A stretch of DNA of 19,687 nt from Myxococcales bacterium (lineage in GTDB: Bacteria; Myxococcota; Polyangia; HGW-17; SLPX01): assembly GCA_007131745.1 (NCBI GenBank), contig SLPX01000313.1:1-19687 (forward strand), written 5' to 3'. The notes beneath the pieces were generated by a model, which was given only the letters and a program-made list of their open reading frames with translations, had not been told where the DNA came from and searched no databases. A program made the position numbers and the translations under genes. Below, piece after piece: positions 7,328-15,196 of the stretch. Within the stretch, counting starts at the first letter, position 1. Each line of letters starts with the position of its first letter.

Positions 7328-8344
7328 ATGCCCTCCACTAACGTCGGCTTCAAAGCATGGCTTGCCGTTGTTTTGGGAATTGTTTCCTGTTTGAGCTATG
7401 GTTGTATAATCGATTTTACTCCGGAGAATTCAAATAACAACGATGTAGAGGATGCGGGTGTCACCGCGGATTCCGCAGTCAATCCACAAGGGAGCTTCGG
7501 CGGGCCGTGCTATCCGGATGACACGTGTGACCATGGTCTTGTCTGTGACGATGGTGTTTGCATGGCCCACTGCGGGGACGAAATCATCGCGGGAGATGAA
7601 GAGTGTGACAATGGAGATTTGAATGGCATAGAGTGCACAACGAGTCCCGGCACTGTATGCGAATACTGCACCGAGGATTGCCGGTTGGCTTATAAGTCGG
7701 ACTATCCGTTCCTGGTTGTTTATCGTGCGGATAAACCTCCCGTTGTCGACGGCGAAACAAATGAGTTCTGCCGGGCTGACTCCGTTACCATCCACATGGA
7801 CGAAACCGGCTCCCAGGGTACTTACAGTTTTCTTTGGGATGATAACGCCATCTACATAGCAGCCGACGTTTTGGATGACGAACTGAACGGCGTTGCCTCC
7901 GAAAGAGACGGTGATCTTTGGAAAGATGATTCAATAGAAGTCTTCTTTGACCCCCTTCTGAACGGGGGAAGCGAACTTCAGTTCGATGACTACCAGTTTA
8001 TAGTGAATATACTAAGACATAGGTTTGACGCACTGGGCGATGACAAGTTGTGGGATATGGACCCCGACTTTCCATTTGAAGTGATTTTAAACGGCATTCC
8101 GAATAACAACCAGTCGGATTTCGGGTATAGCATCGAATTTGCTCTGCCGTGGTCTGATTGGCTGGGAGACCCGCCGACAGAGGGCTCGACTATGGGTTTC
8201 GACGTTGTGCTGAATGATCGCAGAAACGACGGCAGCAGATTCCATAAAGCTTGGGCCAATCAAGGAACTCGTTGGCTAATACCCGACAACTGGGGCCGAA
8301 TATATTTTTCTTCCACAACAGTCCGAACCGACTGCAACGATTGA
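7328..8344 (+). CDS. Lipoprotein with Cys-rich repeat and CBM9-like domain
   Basis: 338 aa from ATG 7328. The frame is open from a TTG at 7205 and has an ATG at 7274, but only 7328 places the signal sequence (hydrophobic core, LSYGC, lipid Cys 26) at the N-terminus; its ribosome binding site is weak. After a short Asn/Asp-rich linker comes a cysteine-rich section (about 58-125: GPCYPDDTCDHGLVCDDGVC, then CGDEIIAGDEECDNGDLNG), a myxococcal-type repeat. Residues ~130-338 resemble carbohydrate-binding module family 9: PPVVDGETNEF, SFLWDDNAIYIAADVLDDELNG, LWKDDSIEVFFDP, then FGYSIEFALPWSDW and GFDVVLNDRR. In CBM9 proteins this fold binds glycans, often at chain ends; ligand unknown here. Probably surface exposed. 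No enzyme domain is attached. Confidence 0.85.
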   Translation: MPSTNVGFKAWLAVVLGIVSCLSYGCIIDFTPENSNNNDVEDAGVTADSAVNPQGSFGGPCYPDDTCDHGLVCDDGVCMAHCGDEIIAGDEECDNGDLNGIECTTSPGTVCEYCTEDCRLAYKSDYPFLVVYRADKPPVVDGETNEFCRADSVTIHMDETGSQGTYSFLWDDNAIYIAADVLDDELNGVASERDGDLWKDDSIEVFFDPLLNGGSELQFDDYQFIVNILRHRFDALGDDKLWDMDPDFPFEVILNGIPNNNQSDFGYSIEFALPWSDWLGDPPTEGSTMGFDVVLNDRRNDGSRFHKAWANQGTRWLIPDNWGRIYFSSTTVRTDCND

Positions 8345-8360
8345 GCAATGAAATAATCGG

Positions 8361-8395
8361 TAATGGCGGTAATGGTGTCAGGTAATGGTGTCACC
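8361..8395. repeat. Tandem TAATGG iterations at the left end of element copy 2
   Basis: TAATGGCGG (8361-8369), TAATGGTGTCAGG (8370-8382) and TAATGGTGTCACC (8383-8395) follow each other. The last unit is the start of the element arm. The middle unit carries the CAGG variant seen in copy 1 at 3227-3331. Allowing for the opposite orientation of the copies, the iterations lie on the same element end as those at 3325-3356, with the same 13-nt period. Confidence 0.7.
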
Positions 8396-8486
8396 CACTA
8401 GCAATTAGCGCTTAATTAAAAAACGACTTTAATTACCAGCGGTTATACGGTGCATAAAAGCTTAATTGCTAGTGGGTGACACCATT
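8384..8486. mobile_element. Miniature palindrome-ended element, copy 2
   Basis: A perfect 24-bp inverted repeat (8384-8407 and 8463-8486; outer sequence AATGGTGTCACCCAC) encloses a 55-nt core, exactly the core length of the element at 3227-3331, and is homologous to it in reverse complement. Arms differ from copy 1 by GG to CC at the same offset, with the matching change in the other arm. It sits between the CBM9 gene and the pseudopilin operon, so it may influence transcription of either. Confidence 0.75.
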
Positions 8487-8560
8487 TTTGCGGCCAGATG
8501 ACCGATGGATCTTGGGTGGGGTTCGTTGTATATTGGGAATATGGAACCGGAGGTGTTTCC

Positions 8561-9520
8561 ATGCATGATGCATCGGTCAAACACGTTGATCAGATTGGGA
8601 AGCGGTTAAGGAAAAAGATCCGCCGTGGGCAGGCTGCTGTTGAATCAGCAATTGTCATACCATTGATGACTTTCATGATTCTCGGGGTGCTGCAGTTGGC
8701 GATGATCCAGCATGCGAAGATCATGACCGACTATGCGGCGTACAACGCGGCGCGCGCGGGGATCGTGTGGAACGCGGATCGGTGGATGATGGAAAACGCG
8801 GCCATTATTTCTTTGCTGCCGACCTATGAAGGGCTGGTGGATCAACACAGCCTCGGCAACCCGGAAATGATGGTAAAGCAAATCGTGCAAAGGGCGCTTT
8901 TTTATCAGCTCCACAGGAGACTGCCGGAGGCGGTGGGGTTGATAAAGGGCGGAACGGATCAACTATTGCAGCAGCTTCCCAATCTTTTGCAGGGGCCGTT
9001 GGGCAGCCTTCGAGACACTATCCTGGATGCATCCGCGAATTTCGTGGATCACACGGTGGGGAACCTGATAGCAGGCATCCTTGGGCCTTCGGATCTGCAA
9101 ATGATAACGATTAACATAATCAGCCCCAAGACCACGGATTTTTCCATAGAACAAACGGAAATCGATTTCGACGATGTGAGAAGAGGATCCGGGTGGAGGG
9201 CTTCCACCCGGCTTTCCATCGAGGTTCAGTATCTCTACATGATGCGCGTTCCCTTTGCGAACTGGATCATTCACCAGGCATGGCGCGCGCATCGGCTGGG
9301 TGTCAGGTTGTATGGTTCGATCTATTCCGCCACCGACGAGGCAGCCGAAGGTCATCTTTGGGGAAAGGGCAGGAGTCCGGATTTATCCGGTGGAGACAGG
9401 CTTACAAGACAGCTCGGCGAGATTGCGGATCAGGCGCAGATTTATTTTATACCGTTGACTTCGCATCACACGATGAGAATGCAGTCGAACCCGTACCGCA
9501 TCAGTTTGCGGGTCCACTGA
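8561..9520 (+). CDS. TadE-like pseudopilin
   Basis: 319 aa. ATG 8561 is chosen because GGAGGTG (8549-8555) sits five bases upstream; the frame opens earlier at 8498. A basic n-region is followed by RRG|QAAVES and a hydrophobic helix (AIVIPLMTFMILGVLQLAMI), the TadE pattern, with Glu at +5 after the presumed prepilin-peptidase cleavage following G23. The next stretch (DYAAYNAARAGI) is typical of TadE-like proteins. The rest is extracytoplasmic and not assignable. By family, TadE/F/G are minor pseudopilins of the Tad/Flp secretion and adherence system. First gene of a five-gene operon; the next starts 15 nt downstream. A TATATT (8529-8534) upstream could be a -10, without a good -35. Confidence 0.88.
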   Translation: MHDASVKHVDQIGKRLRKKIRRGQAAVESAIVIPLMTFMILGVLQLAMIQHAKIMTDYAAYNAARAGIVWNADRWMMENAAIISLLPTYEGLVDQHSLGNPEMMVKQIVQRALFYQLHRRLPEAVGLIKGGTDQLLQQLPNLLQGPLGSLRDTILDASANFVDHTVGNLIAGILGPSDLQMITINIISPKTTDFSIEQTEIDFDDVRRGSGWRASTRLSIEVQYLYMMRVPFANWIIHQAWRAHRLGVRLYGSIYSATDEAAEGHLWGKGRSPDLSGGDRLTRQLGEIADQAQIYFIPLTSHHTMRMQSNPYRISLRVH

Positions 9521-9535
9521 TGGAGGAGAGGCGAC

Positions 9536-11335
9536 ATGAGTCTTGATGTGATGGAGAAAACGAGGAACAGGGAAAAGTTGATGGGACGAAAGTTCGGACG
9601 ACGGTACGGACGACGGTTCGGCAAACGTTCCGGCCAGGCGCTTCCCCTGGCAGGACTCGGCTTTTTGATCATGTTCCTTTCGGTGCTCGCTACGATGAAT
9701 CTCGGCCAAGCGGTGTATCAGAAAATGCGCACCCAGAACGCGGCCGATTCAGCGGCTTATTCCCTGGCCGCCATGAAGGCGAGAGCGTTTAATTTCGTGG
9801 CTCTTACGAACCGGACTCAGATCGTGCATTACAACACCGCGCTGGTGTTGCAGAGCTACCTGTCTTATGCAGGTTTTGTGGTGGGTGTGAGCGGTACGGT
9901 CAGAGACATGCTCAAGGTGGCAAAGGAGGTGAACGACATCGGCTGCAAACTTCCTCCGCCCGCGAATACTCCTTTTTGCGTGGGCGCGAGGACGATAGAT
10001 GTAGCGCTTAGAGTCGTAAACATCGCGGCCGATGTGGGGAGGAGGTTATACAACGTTTTGCACACGGTTGTGTCCTACTCAGTCGATGCCATATCCAGGT
10101 TCAACAGGTATGCCATCTGGGAGATGCAATTGATAAGATTGCTGTTGGTAAACTCGCATTTACTGACGGGAATGCACGAGTTCATCCAAGCCAATGACGA
10201 GGAAATGGGTTTTTCGTCCAAGAACAAGTGGTTCAACGTTTTGCTCAACGGGGTTGTAAACTCCCTGGAATTTCGAAAGGTTTTTGATTCGGGATCAGGG
10301 GTGAACCCTTTCCTTTTGGACCTTATCATGGATTTGGCAAGCGGAAACCTGCAGGAATACGGCAAAGATCCTTCAAAGGATGAGATAAAGGAGGCCCAAG
10401 GGGTGATGGCGGAGATGATCAATGCAAGCCGCAACCAAAAAGGCATTTACGATCGTTCAGGCACCGTCTTGGCGTTGGGCTTGGGTTTTTTAGCGGGGCA
10501 AAAAAGAGGGCAGACAAAGGTCATCGAAGAGGCTGAGCTTGGGCCTGAAATTCGCCAGATAAGACAGTCAGATAAAAACTACCCGCCCGGAGCGGACACG
10601 CTGGCGTCGGATGATTTTCTTACGAGCGGAAGCGGATTCATGGGCCTTCCGGGAACCGCAGTGCTGGTAAGGGCCAACAGGTTGGGCGACGGCATATACG
10701 CGGATGAAGACGGCGGCGAACATTACCGGTATCGCGAATCCGGCGATTCACCCGGAGGTCCGGGCGGCTTGGGAGGCGTGCTCCCGATTCCTTTCCCCAC
10801 CACTGTTGATGAAACGTTTGAAACCGAATCGGGCAGTGATGCCAATCACAAGTTTTTCATGGCGCCCTATTTCAAATTCCAGCCCAACCCGGACCGCGAA
10901 TCCGACTACGGCCAACCGAGCACCTGGATTTTCTTGAACAAGCATCACGAGAATTTCCAGACCGGTTCCAACGAAAAACCGTGGCATTACAAGTTTAATT
11001 TCACGCATGGGTCTTGGCCCACCGCGTCCCTTGACACCACCATCGGCGGAGAAAACAACTCGTTCTTGTTCGAGGGCGTGAACGTGATAGCCAGGGGACA
11101 GGTTTATTATCACAGGCCCGGTGTTTGGGATGAACACCCTAACTTTTTCAACCCATTTTGGAGAGCGCGGCTCGCTCCCGTAGGAGGAGCGCTGCAGAAC
11201 CTGTTTGACCGGTTGGTTTCCAGCCACATAAAAACTGATTCCGAGAATCAGATTTTGCAGTGGGTGGTGAATTTCCTGAGAAACGCCTTGGCGGATGTAT
11301 TTTTCAGGATAGTAACCGCGGTGATGACGCATTAA
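9536..11335 (+). CDS. TadG-like pilus-assembly protein
   Basis: 599 aa. ATG 9536 follows GGAGGAGAGG at good spacing. The N-terminus is strongly basic and contains four tetrapeptide units (GRKF GRRY GRRF GKRS, residues 17-32), then G|QALPLAGLGFLIMFLSVLAT, a pseudopilin-like helix without the +5 Glu. Next comes the conserved TadE/G-like segment QNAADSAAYSLAAMKARAFNFVALTNRTQ. The long extracytoplasmic part has a Gly-rich linker (PGGPGGLGG, about 410) and ends with HRPG...HPNFFNPFWRARLAP, which I associate with deltaproteobacterial TadG-related proteins. The role is inferred as a pilus-associated or envelope-spanning minor component; lack of Glu5 suggests it is not polymerised like a pilin. Confidence 0.82.
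   Translation: MSLDVMEKTRNREKLMGRKFGRRYGRRFGKRSGQALPLAGLGFLIMFLSVLATMNLGQAVYQKMRTQNAADSAAYSLAAMKARAFNFVALTNRTQIVHYNTALVLQSYLSYAGFVVGVSGTVRDMLKVAKEVNDIGCKLPPPANTPFCVGARTIDVALRVVNIAADVGRRLYNVLHTVVSYSVDAISRFNRYAIWEMQLIRLLLVNSHLLTGMHEFIQANDEEMGFSSKNKWFNVLLNGVVNSLEFRKVFDSGSGVNPFLLDLIMDLASGNLQEYGKDPSKDEIKEAQGVMAEMINASRNQKGIYDRSGTVLALGLGFLAGQKRGQTKVIEEAELGPEIRQIRQSDKNYPPGADTLASDDFLTSGSGFMGLPGTAVLVRANRLGDGIYADEDGGEHYRYRESGDSPGGPGGLGGVLPIPFPTTVDETFETESGSDANHKFFMAPYFKFQPNPDRESDYGQPSTWIFLNKHHENFQTGSNEKPWHYKFNFTHGSWPTASLDTTIGGENNSFLFEGVNVIARGQVYYHRPGVWDEHPNFFNPFWRARLAPVGGALQNLFDRLVSSHIKTDSENQILQWVVNFLRNALADVFFRIVTAVMTH
9584..9631 (+). repeat. 12-bp tandem repeat, four units, in the TadG-like gene
   Basis: Four in-frame 12-nt units, GGACGAAAGTTC, GGACGACGGTAC, GGACGACGGTTC and GGCAAACGTTCC, encode G-(R/K)-(K/R)-(F/Y/S) steps directly before the GQA prepilin-type motif. 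The third unit differs from the second by one base. It lengthens the positively charged cytoplasmic n-region; unit number may vary between strains. Confidence 0.8.
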
Positions 11336-11373
11336 AGCATTTTTCGTCCGCGCGTGACCGAGTGGAGGCTCCT

Positions 11374-12633
11374 ATGAGCGGAAAAGAAAAAAGAAAAGAC
11401 GCCAAGAGTTCCATTCGCTCCATGGGTTCCACGCGGTTGAGCCTGTTGGGTTTCAGAAAAGAGATTCAACGGGCTTTCAGGGAAGGAGGTCGAAGGAGAG
11501 GCCAGGCCCTGACCGAGTTCGCGTTGACCGTCCCGGTGATGGTGGTGATCCTGCTTTTTGCGATTTTCTTCTACGAAATAAACCATCTGAAAATAAAAAC
11601 ACAGGAAATGGCGCGATATGCAGCTTGGGAATTTACCGGCTTTCCTCTTCATGACTACGGCGAAACAAACCAGTCGACGTATTACACCCAAGCAGCATCG
11701 GAAGTTCGGTCTGATTTCGATCAGCGTTTTGCAAACCTGGAGTCCACCAACATGGGGGTGGGAAACCGTTATCTCATGGTAAGCTGGCAGCAGCCGCGGC
11801 TGACGCTCAGAAATGAAATTGAACCAAACATTCCTTCGGGAAGAGAACTCGGGCTTCCCATAAACCTCAATACCGTTTTTAATCTTGTCACTGGAATAAT
11901 CGACATCATAAGCATGATCAGGTTTTCAGATCCAAACCCGGTATTGGAAGTCATGATGGGTTTGCACAAAATTGAAAACGACCTGATTTTCGGGGCGAGA
12001 AAAGATCGCTTCAATCCGCCGAGAAGATGGGGATTCAATGAAAAGGGGTATATCCACGCCACTGTTTCATTGAGCTATCGTAACGAATTTATACCCCGCA
12101 AGTTCATGGGACAAGACCTCTACAATGTCAGCAGGCAACGTTTCCGCGAAAGGTCGGCGGTGGTTGCCGACTCATGGAGGCTCCACTACGGAGACTCCAT
12201 CGACAACGAATCGGGTTCGGGCAAACCCTATTGGGAGGCGGTTGAAAGAATGGCGTGGGTTTCCCCGGGAACCCGTACTTTTGTCAGAGGCGTCGGGGAA
12301 GTCGTGAAACTATTTGCAGACATGATAGGCTGGACAGCCGTGTTTGCAGGTTATTACGCCGGGTCCCTGGATATGGACCCCATGAAAACGGCACTGGTGT
12401 CTAAGCCTTACAAGGATCAAGACCCATCATCCGGTCAAATAAGGATAAACGAAGACTCCGGCGGAGCAGATTATGATACATCACCGAATAGGCAAGATTC
12501 GGATTACAGGAAAACATTTGAAAAGAGAGGCGGGTATTTCATGGGATGCCCGGAGCCCGAGAGCTTGACATGCGGGCCGTCTCTTTCAACAAATAATCCT
12601 TTCGGTGATTTCGTGGTTCCACCACCGGAGTAG
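11374..12633 (+). CDS. Second TadE-like pseudopilin
   Basis: 419 aa. ATG 11374 with GGAGG (11364-11368) upstream; the frame is open from 11260 but that part overlaps the preceding gene. A long basic n-region (about 43 residues) ends in RRRG|QALTEFALTVPVMVVILLF, with Glu at +5 and an aromatic residue at +6, the closest TadE/Flp-like site of the larger proteins here. KTQEMARYAAWEFTG follows the helix, as in TadE-like proteins. The ~360-residue extracytoplasmic part is of unknown fold, with a Cys pair near the C-terminus (MGCPEPESLTCGP) that could form a disulfide. Third gene of the operon, 38 nt after the TadG-like gene. Confidence 0.87.
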   Translation: MSGKEKRKDAKSSIRSMGSTRLSLLGFRKEIQRAFREGGRRRGQALTEFALTVPVMVVILLFAIFFYEINHLKIKTQEMARYAAWEFTGFPLHDYGETNQSTYYTQAASEVRSDFDQRFANLESTNMGVGNRYLMVSWQQPRLTLRNEIEPNIPSGRELGLPINLNTVFNLVTGIIDIISMIRFSDPNPVLEVMMGLHKIENDLIFGARKDRFNPPRRWGFNEKGYIHATVSLSYRNEFIPRKFMGQDLYNVSRQRFRERSAVVADSWRLHYGDSIDNESGSGKPYWEAVERMAWVSPGTRTFVRGVGEVVKLFADMIGWTAVFAGYYAGSLDMDPMKTALVSKPYKDQDPSSGQIRINEDSGGADYDTSPNRQDSDYRKTFEKRGGYFMGCPEPESLTCGPSLSTNNPFGDFVVPPPE

Positions 12634-12661
12634 TGGACCGCACGCTGTGAGGAGGGATGAA

Positions 12662-13477
12662 ATGAAAAACCTATCCCCGGCATTCAAGGTATTCGCCGTG
12701 ATTTTCATTTGTTCGGGCACGGCCTTTTTGGGCCTCCTGGCGGGTGGGCGACACGCCGTGGTGGGAGCGCATCAAGATCAAGACCCGATGAAGGGTTTTT
12801 TCGATGTGGACATGCCGAGTTATCCGGGAGCAATGGAACTCCCGCTCAGCCGGGACATGACTGTGGGTGATTCGCCGATGAAGATGTCTTATTTCATCAC
12901 CCGCGATGATCCGCTGAAGATAGCACGGTTCTACTCCGACCGGTGGAAAACCGCGGAATACCATGTCACCCAGGATGTGACCCTTGCGGGAGGAAACGTC
13001 TCGGCCTTTGACGTGAAATCAGGGGTCATCCGGCAGGTGATAATCACGGAGCAATCGGAAAACCGTTACTTGGTTTTTCCGTCGGTAACAAGACAACCAT
13101 TGGGAATAACAACCTCTACCAACGAGAAATCCGGGTTCGGTTCCGGTCCCCCGGTGTTTCCCGGATCCGAAGGGGTGTCCAGTTTCGGCTCCGACGATCC
13201 GGACAAAGCAACAAACGTGACCCGTTTCATCAACTACGGCGGGATACAGGCCAACGTGGATTTTTACAAGGTCGAGATGGCAACCCGGGGATGGGAACTC
13301 AGGAAATTGGCGGATGAAATTCCCGGCATAGGCAGGAAACATCAGGTGCTGCTCTTCAACAGGGGTTCCCAGGAAGTGACGATCAACTTCACCGCGTTGT
13401 CGGAAGAGAGCAAACAGGTAAGAGTGCACATCACGCATTTTAATACGCCCCTGGAGGTGTTGGATGTATTGCGATAG
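12662..13477 (+). CDS. Exported protein with a duplicated ~95-residue domain, Tad operon
   Basis: 271 aa. ATG 12662 has AGGAGGG upstream. One N-terminal membrane segment or uncleaved signal (about 7-28) precedes two similar modules. Module 1 (52-142) has PSYPGA, DDPLKIARFYSDRW, and IRQVIITEQSENRYLVF; module 2 (164-259) has PVFPGS, IQANVDFYKVEMATRGW, and QEVTINFTALSEESKQVRVHI. The shared pattern is P-x-[YF]-P-G, a gap, then FY helix, aromatic turn, and two beta strands around an acidic/Ser turn. I know no named function. Its place between a TadE-like and an Flp-like gene, with the next gene overlapping by 14 nt, suggests an inner-membrane-anchored periplasmic assembly or stabilising factor (inference). 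Confidence 0.8.
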   Translation: MKNLSPAFKVFAVIFICSGTAFLGLLAGGRHAVVGAHQDQDPMKGFFDVDMPSYPGAMELPLSRDMTVGDSPMKMSYFITRDDPLKIARFYSDRWKTAEYHVTQDVTLAGGNVSAFDVKSGVIRQVIITEQSENRYLVFPSVTRQPLGITTSTNEKSGFGSGPPVFPGSEGVSSFGSDDPDKATNVTRFINYGGIQANVDFYKVEMATRGWELRKLADEIPGIGRKHQVLLFNRGSQEVTINFTALSEESKQVRVHITHFNTPLEVLDVLR

Positions 13478-13679
13478 AAGAACAAAAAAGTCGCGCAAAA
13501 GGTTTGTTAAAAAAAAGGGCGCAAGGCCGGGGCAGGCCATCACTGAATACGCTTTGCTTTCGGTGGTGCTCATGATGACGACGCTTTTCGTGGGCACCAG
13601 TTTTTTGCCTGCATTCATCAACGCGTTTCAGCGGTACTTCGATTCTTTCTACATTTTGATCAATCTACCCATTCCGTGA
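13464..13679 (+). CDS. Small Flp-like prepilin
   Basis: 71 aa, the size of Flp pilins. ATG 13464 with GGAGGTG upstream, overlapping the previous gene by 14 nt in another frame, indicating translational coupling. The basic leader ends in G23|QAITEY, the Flp signature: cleavage after Gly, Glu at +5, Tyr at +6. A hydrophobic helix (ALLSVVLMMTTLFVGTSFL) and a short aromatic tail (FQRYFDSFYILINLPIP) follow. By family the mature ~48-residue peptide would form the pilus fibre after processing by a TadV-type peptidase. It could instead be a minimal TadE-like minor subunit. No peptidase gene is nearby. Confidence 0.82.
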   Translation: MYCDRRTKKSRKRFVKKKGARPGQAITEYALLSVVLMMTTLFVGTSFLPAFINAFQRYFDSFYILINLPIP

Positions 13680-13693
13680 TAAAGACCTGAACC

Positions 13694-15196
13694 ATGAAGA
13701 AAAAGCAATCCGTATTGCTCACGGGAGCATCGGGATCCATGGGTTTAGAGACCTTCAGGATCCTCTTTGATAAAAGAGACGAATTCGATCTCGTGTTGTT
13801 GCTTCGCCCATCCCGCCGGAACAAGAAATTGTTCTATCCTTATGAAAAAGCAGCAAACGCGCGGGCTCTTTCAGAATCCCGCGTGACCAAAGGAGATGGG
13901 CTAAAAATCATCTGGGGAGATGCTGAATCCGAGGAAGATCTTCGGAACGCGTGCAGGGGTATCGACTGGTGTATCAGCACGATGGGGGTTATTCCGCCCG
14001 AAGCGGATCGCTGCCCGGAAAGAGCATACAGGGTGAATTGTTCGGCCGTGCGAAACCTGGTCAAAGCCGTGGAGGATGAAGATCCCGATCGAATCAAGTT
14101 CATCCACATCGGAACCCTTGCCGAATACGGCGATCGGCTGCCGCCGATTCATAAAGCCCGAACGGGCGATCCGCTTTTACCCAGCCTCTATGACATGTAC
14201 TCTGTTTCGAAAATCATGGGCGAAGCAGCAGTGATGGAATCCCGTATCGACAAGTGGGTGTCTTTGCGCCAGACGTTCATCATGATCCCGGACCTGTTTT
14301 CTCTCATGGATCCCATCATGTTTCACCAGCCCATAAATTCTTACATGGAAAACATCACCGCCCGGGACTCGGGAAGAGCGATGGTGAAATGTCTGGAAAT
14401 GGATGAGCGTGATGACTTCTGGCGCAAGTGTTTCAACCTTTCCGGGGGACCCGAATGTTCAGCGACCTATTACGAATTTTTGCAGCGGGTTTACGAAATG
14501 CTCTCCATGGACCTGAGGAACGTCATGGATCGCAATTGGTTCGCGCTCAAGAATTTTCACATGGTCTTTTTTGAAGATTCGTGGAAGCTGAACGAGTTTT
14601 TAAACCACTGGGAAGGTGGGGCGACCATGGAAGACTATTATTCCGAGGTTTGGAAGGCTTTTCCAAGATTTTTGAAAACCACCGCGTTTCTGAACAAAAA
14701 ATCCGCCCTGTTCAGAAAGATCGTCGAAAAAAGCACAAAGTTGCAGTTAAAGCTTTTGGCCGCCCGAAAAAGAGACGGAACCCTCGGGTGGATCAAGACA
14801 AGGGACCACGACCGGGTCAACGCTTTTTATGGGAGCTACGAAGCATTTGAAAAGATTCCGGGCTGGAACGAGAAGATGCCCGACCTGGATCACGACATCC
14901 CTTTCACCCGTCTTCAACACGGATACGACGAATCCAAGGTGGATTTGGATTTGGATGATCTGAGAGAAGCCGCCCGGTTCAGGGGCGGCGAGATGTTGTC
15001 CGAAACCTGGGACCGCGACATGTCCTCCCGGGTGAAATGGCGCTGCGCGTTCGGGCATGAATTCGAAATGAAACCCAACACCGTACTCAACGGGGGCCAC
15101 TGGTGTCTTGACTGCCTGGGACCACCTTGGCGTTATGATGAACTGACCGAGAAAAGTGAGTTTTTCGCCCAGGTAAGGAATGCAAGGAAGCCGTAA
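13694..15196 (+). CDS. Extended SDR (NAD-dependent epimerase type) with C-terminal treble-clef zinc module
   Basis: 500 aa, longer than usual extended SDRs (~300-350). ATG 13694 lies 14 nt after the Flp-like gene; the ribosome binding site is weak. The Rossmann motif GASGSMG (11-17) and catalytic YxxxK as YSVSK (169-173) support an NAD(P)-dependent short-chain dehydrogenase/epimerase. Residues ~300-420 are not recognised. Residues ~436-475 match the treble-clef/DUF723-like zinc module: LSETW, W449-R-C451, GH455, then GGHWC471LDC474. Such modules occur in nucleic-acid-associated proteins, so their fusion to an SDR is unusual. Substrate is unknown; sugar-nucleotide or lipid modification is a guess. 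It overlaps the next gene by 17 nt. Confidence 0.8.
   Translation: MKKKQSVLLTGASGSMGLETFRILFDKRDEFDLVLLLRPSRRNKKLFYPYEKAANARALSESRVTKGDGLKIIWGDAESEEDLRNACRGIDWCISTMGVIPPEADRCPERAYRVNCSAVRNLVKAVEDEDPDRIKFIHIGTLAEYGDRLPPIHKARTGDPLLPSLYDMYSVSKIMGEAAVMESRIDKWVSLRQTFIMIPDLFSLMDPIMFHQPINSYMENITARDSGRAMVKCLEMDERDDFWRKCFNLSGGPECSATYYEFLQRVYEMLSMDLRNVMDRNWFALKNFHMVFFEDSWKLNEFLNHWEGGATMEDYYSEVWKAFPRFLKTTAFLNKKSALFRKIVEKSTKLQLKLLAARKRDGTLGWIKTRDHDRVNAFYGSYEAFEKIPGWNEKMPDLDHDIPFTRLQHGYDESKVDLDLDDLREAARFRGGEMLSETWDRDMSSRVKWRCAFGHEFEMKPNTVLNGGHWCLDCLGPPWRYDELTEKSEFFAQVRNARKP

Noticed and set aside
10748..11332. 194-residue minus-strand frame opposite the TadG-like gene
   Set aside because: Antisense shadow with no ribosome binding site or recognisable domain; the plus strand encodes a well supported protein.
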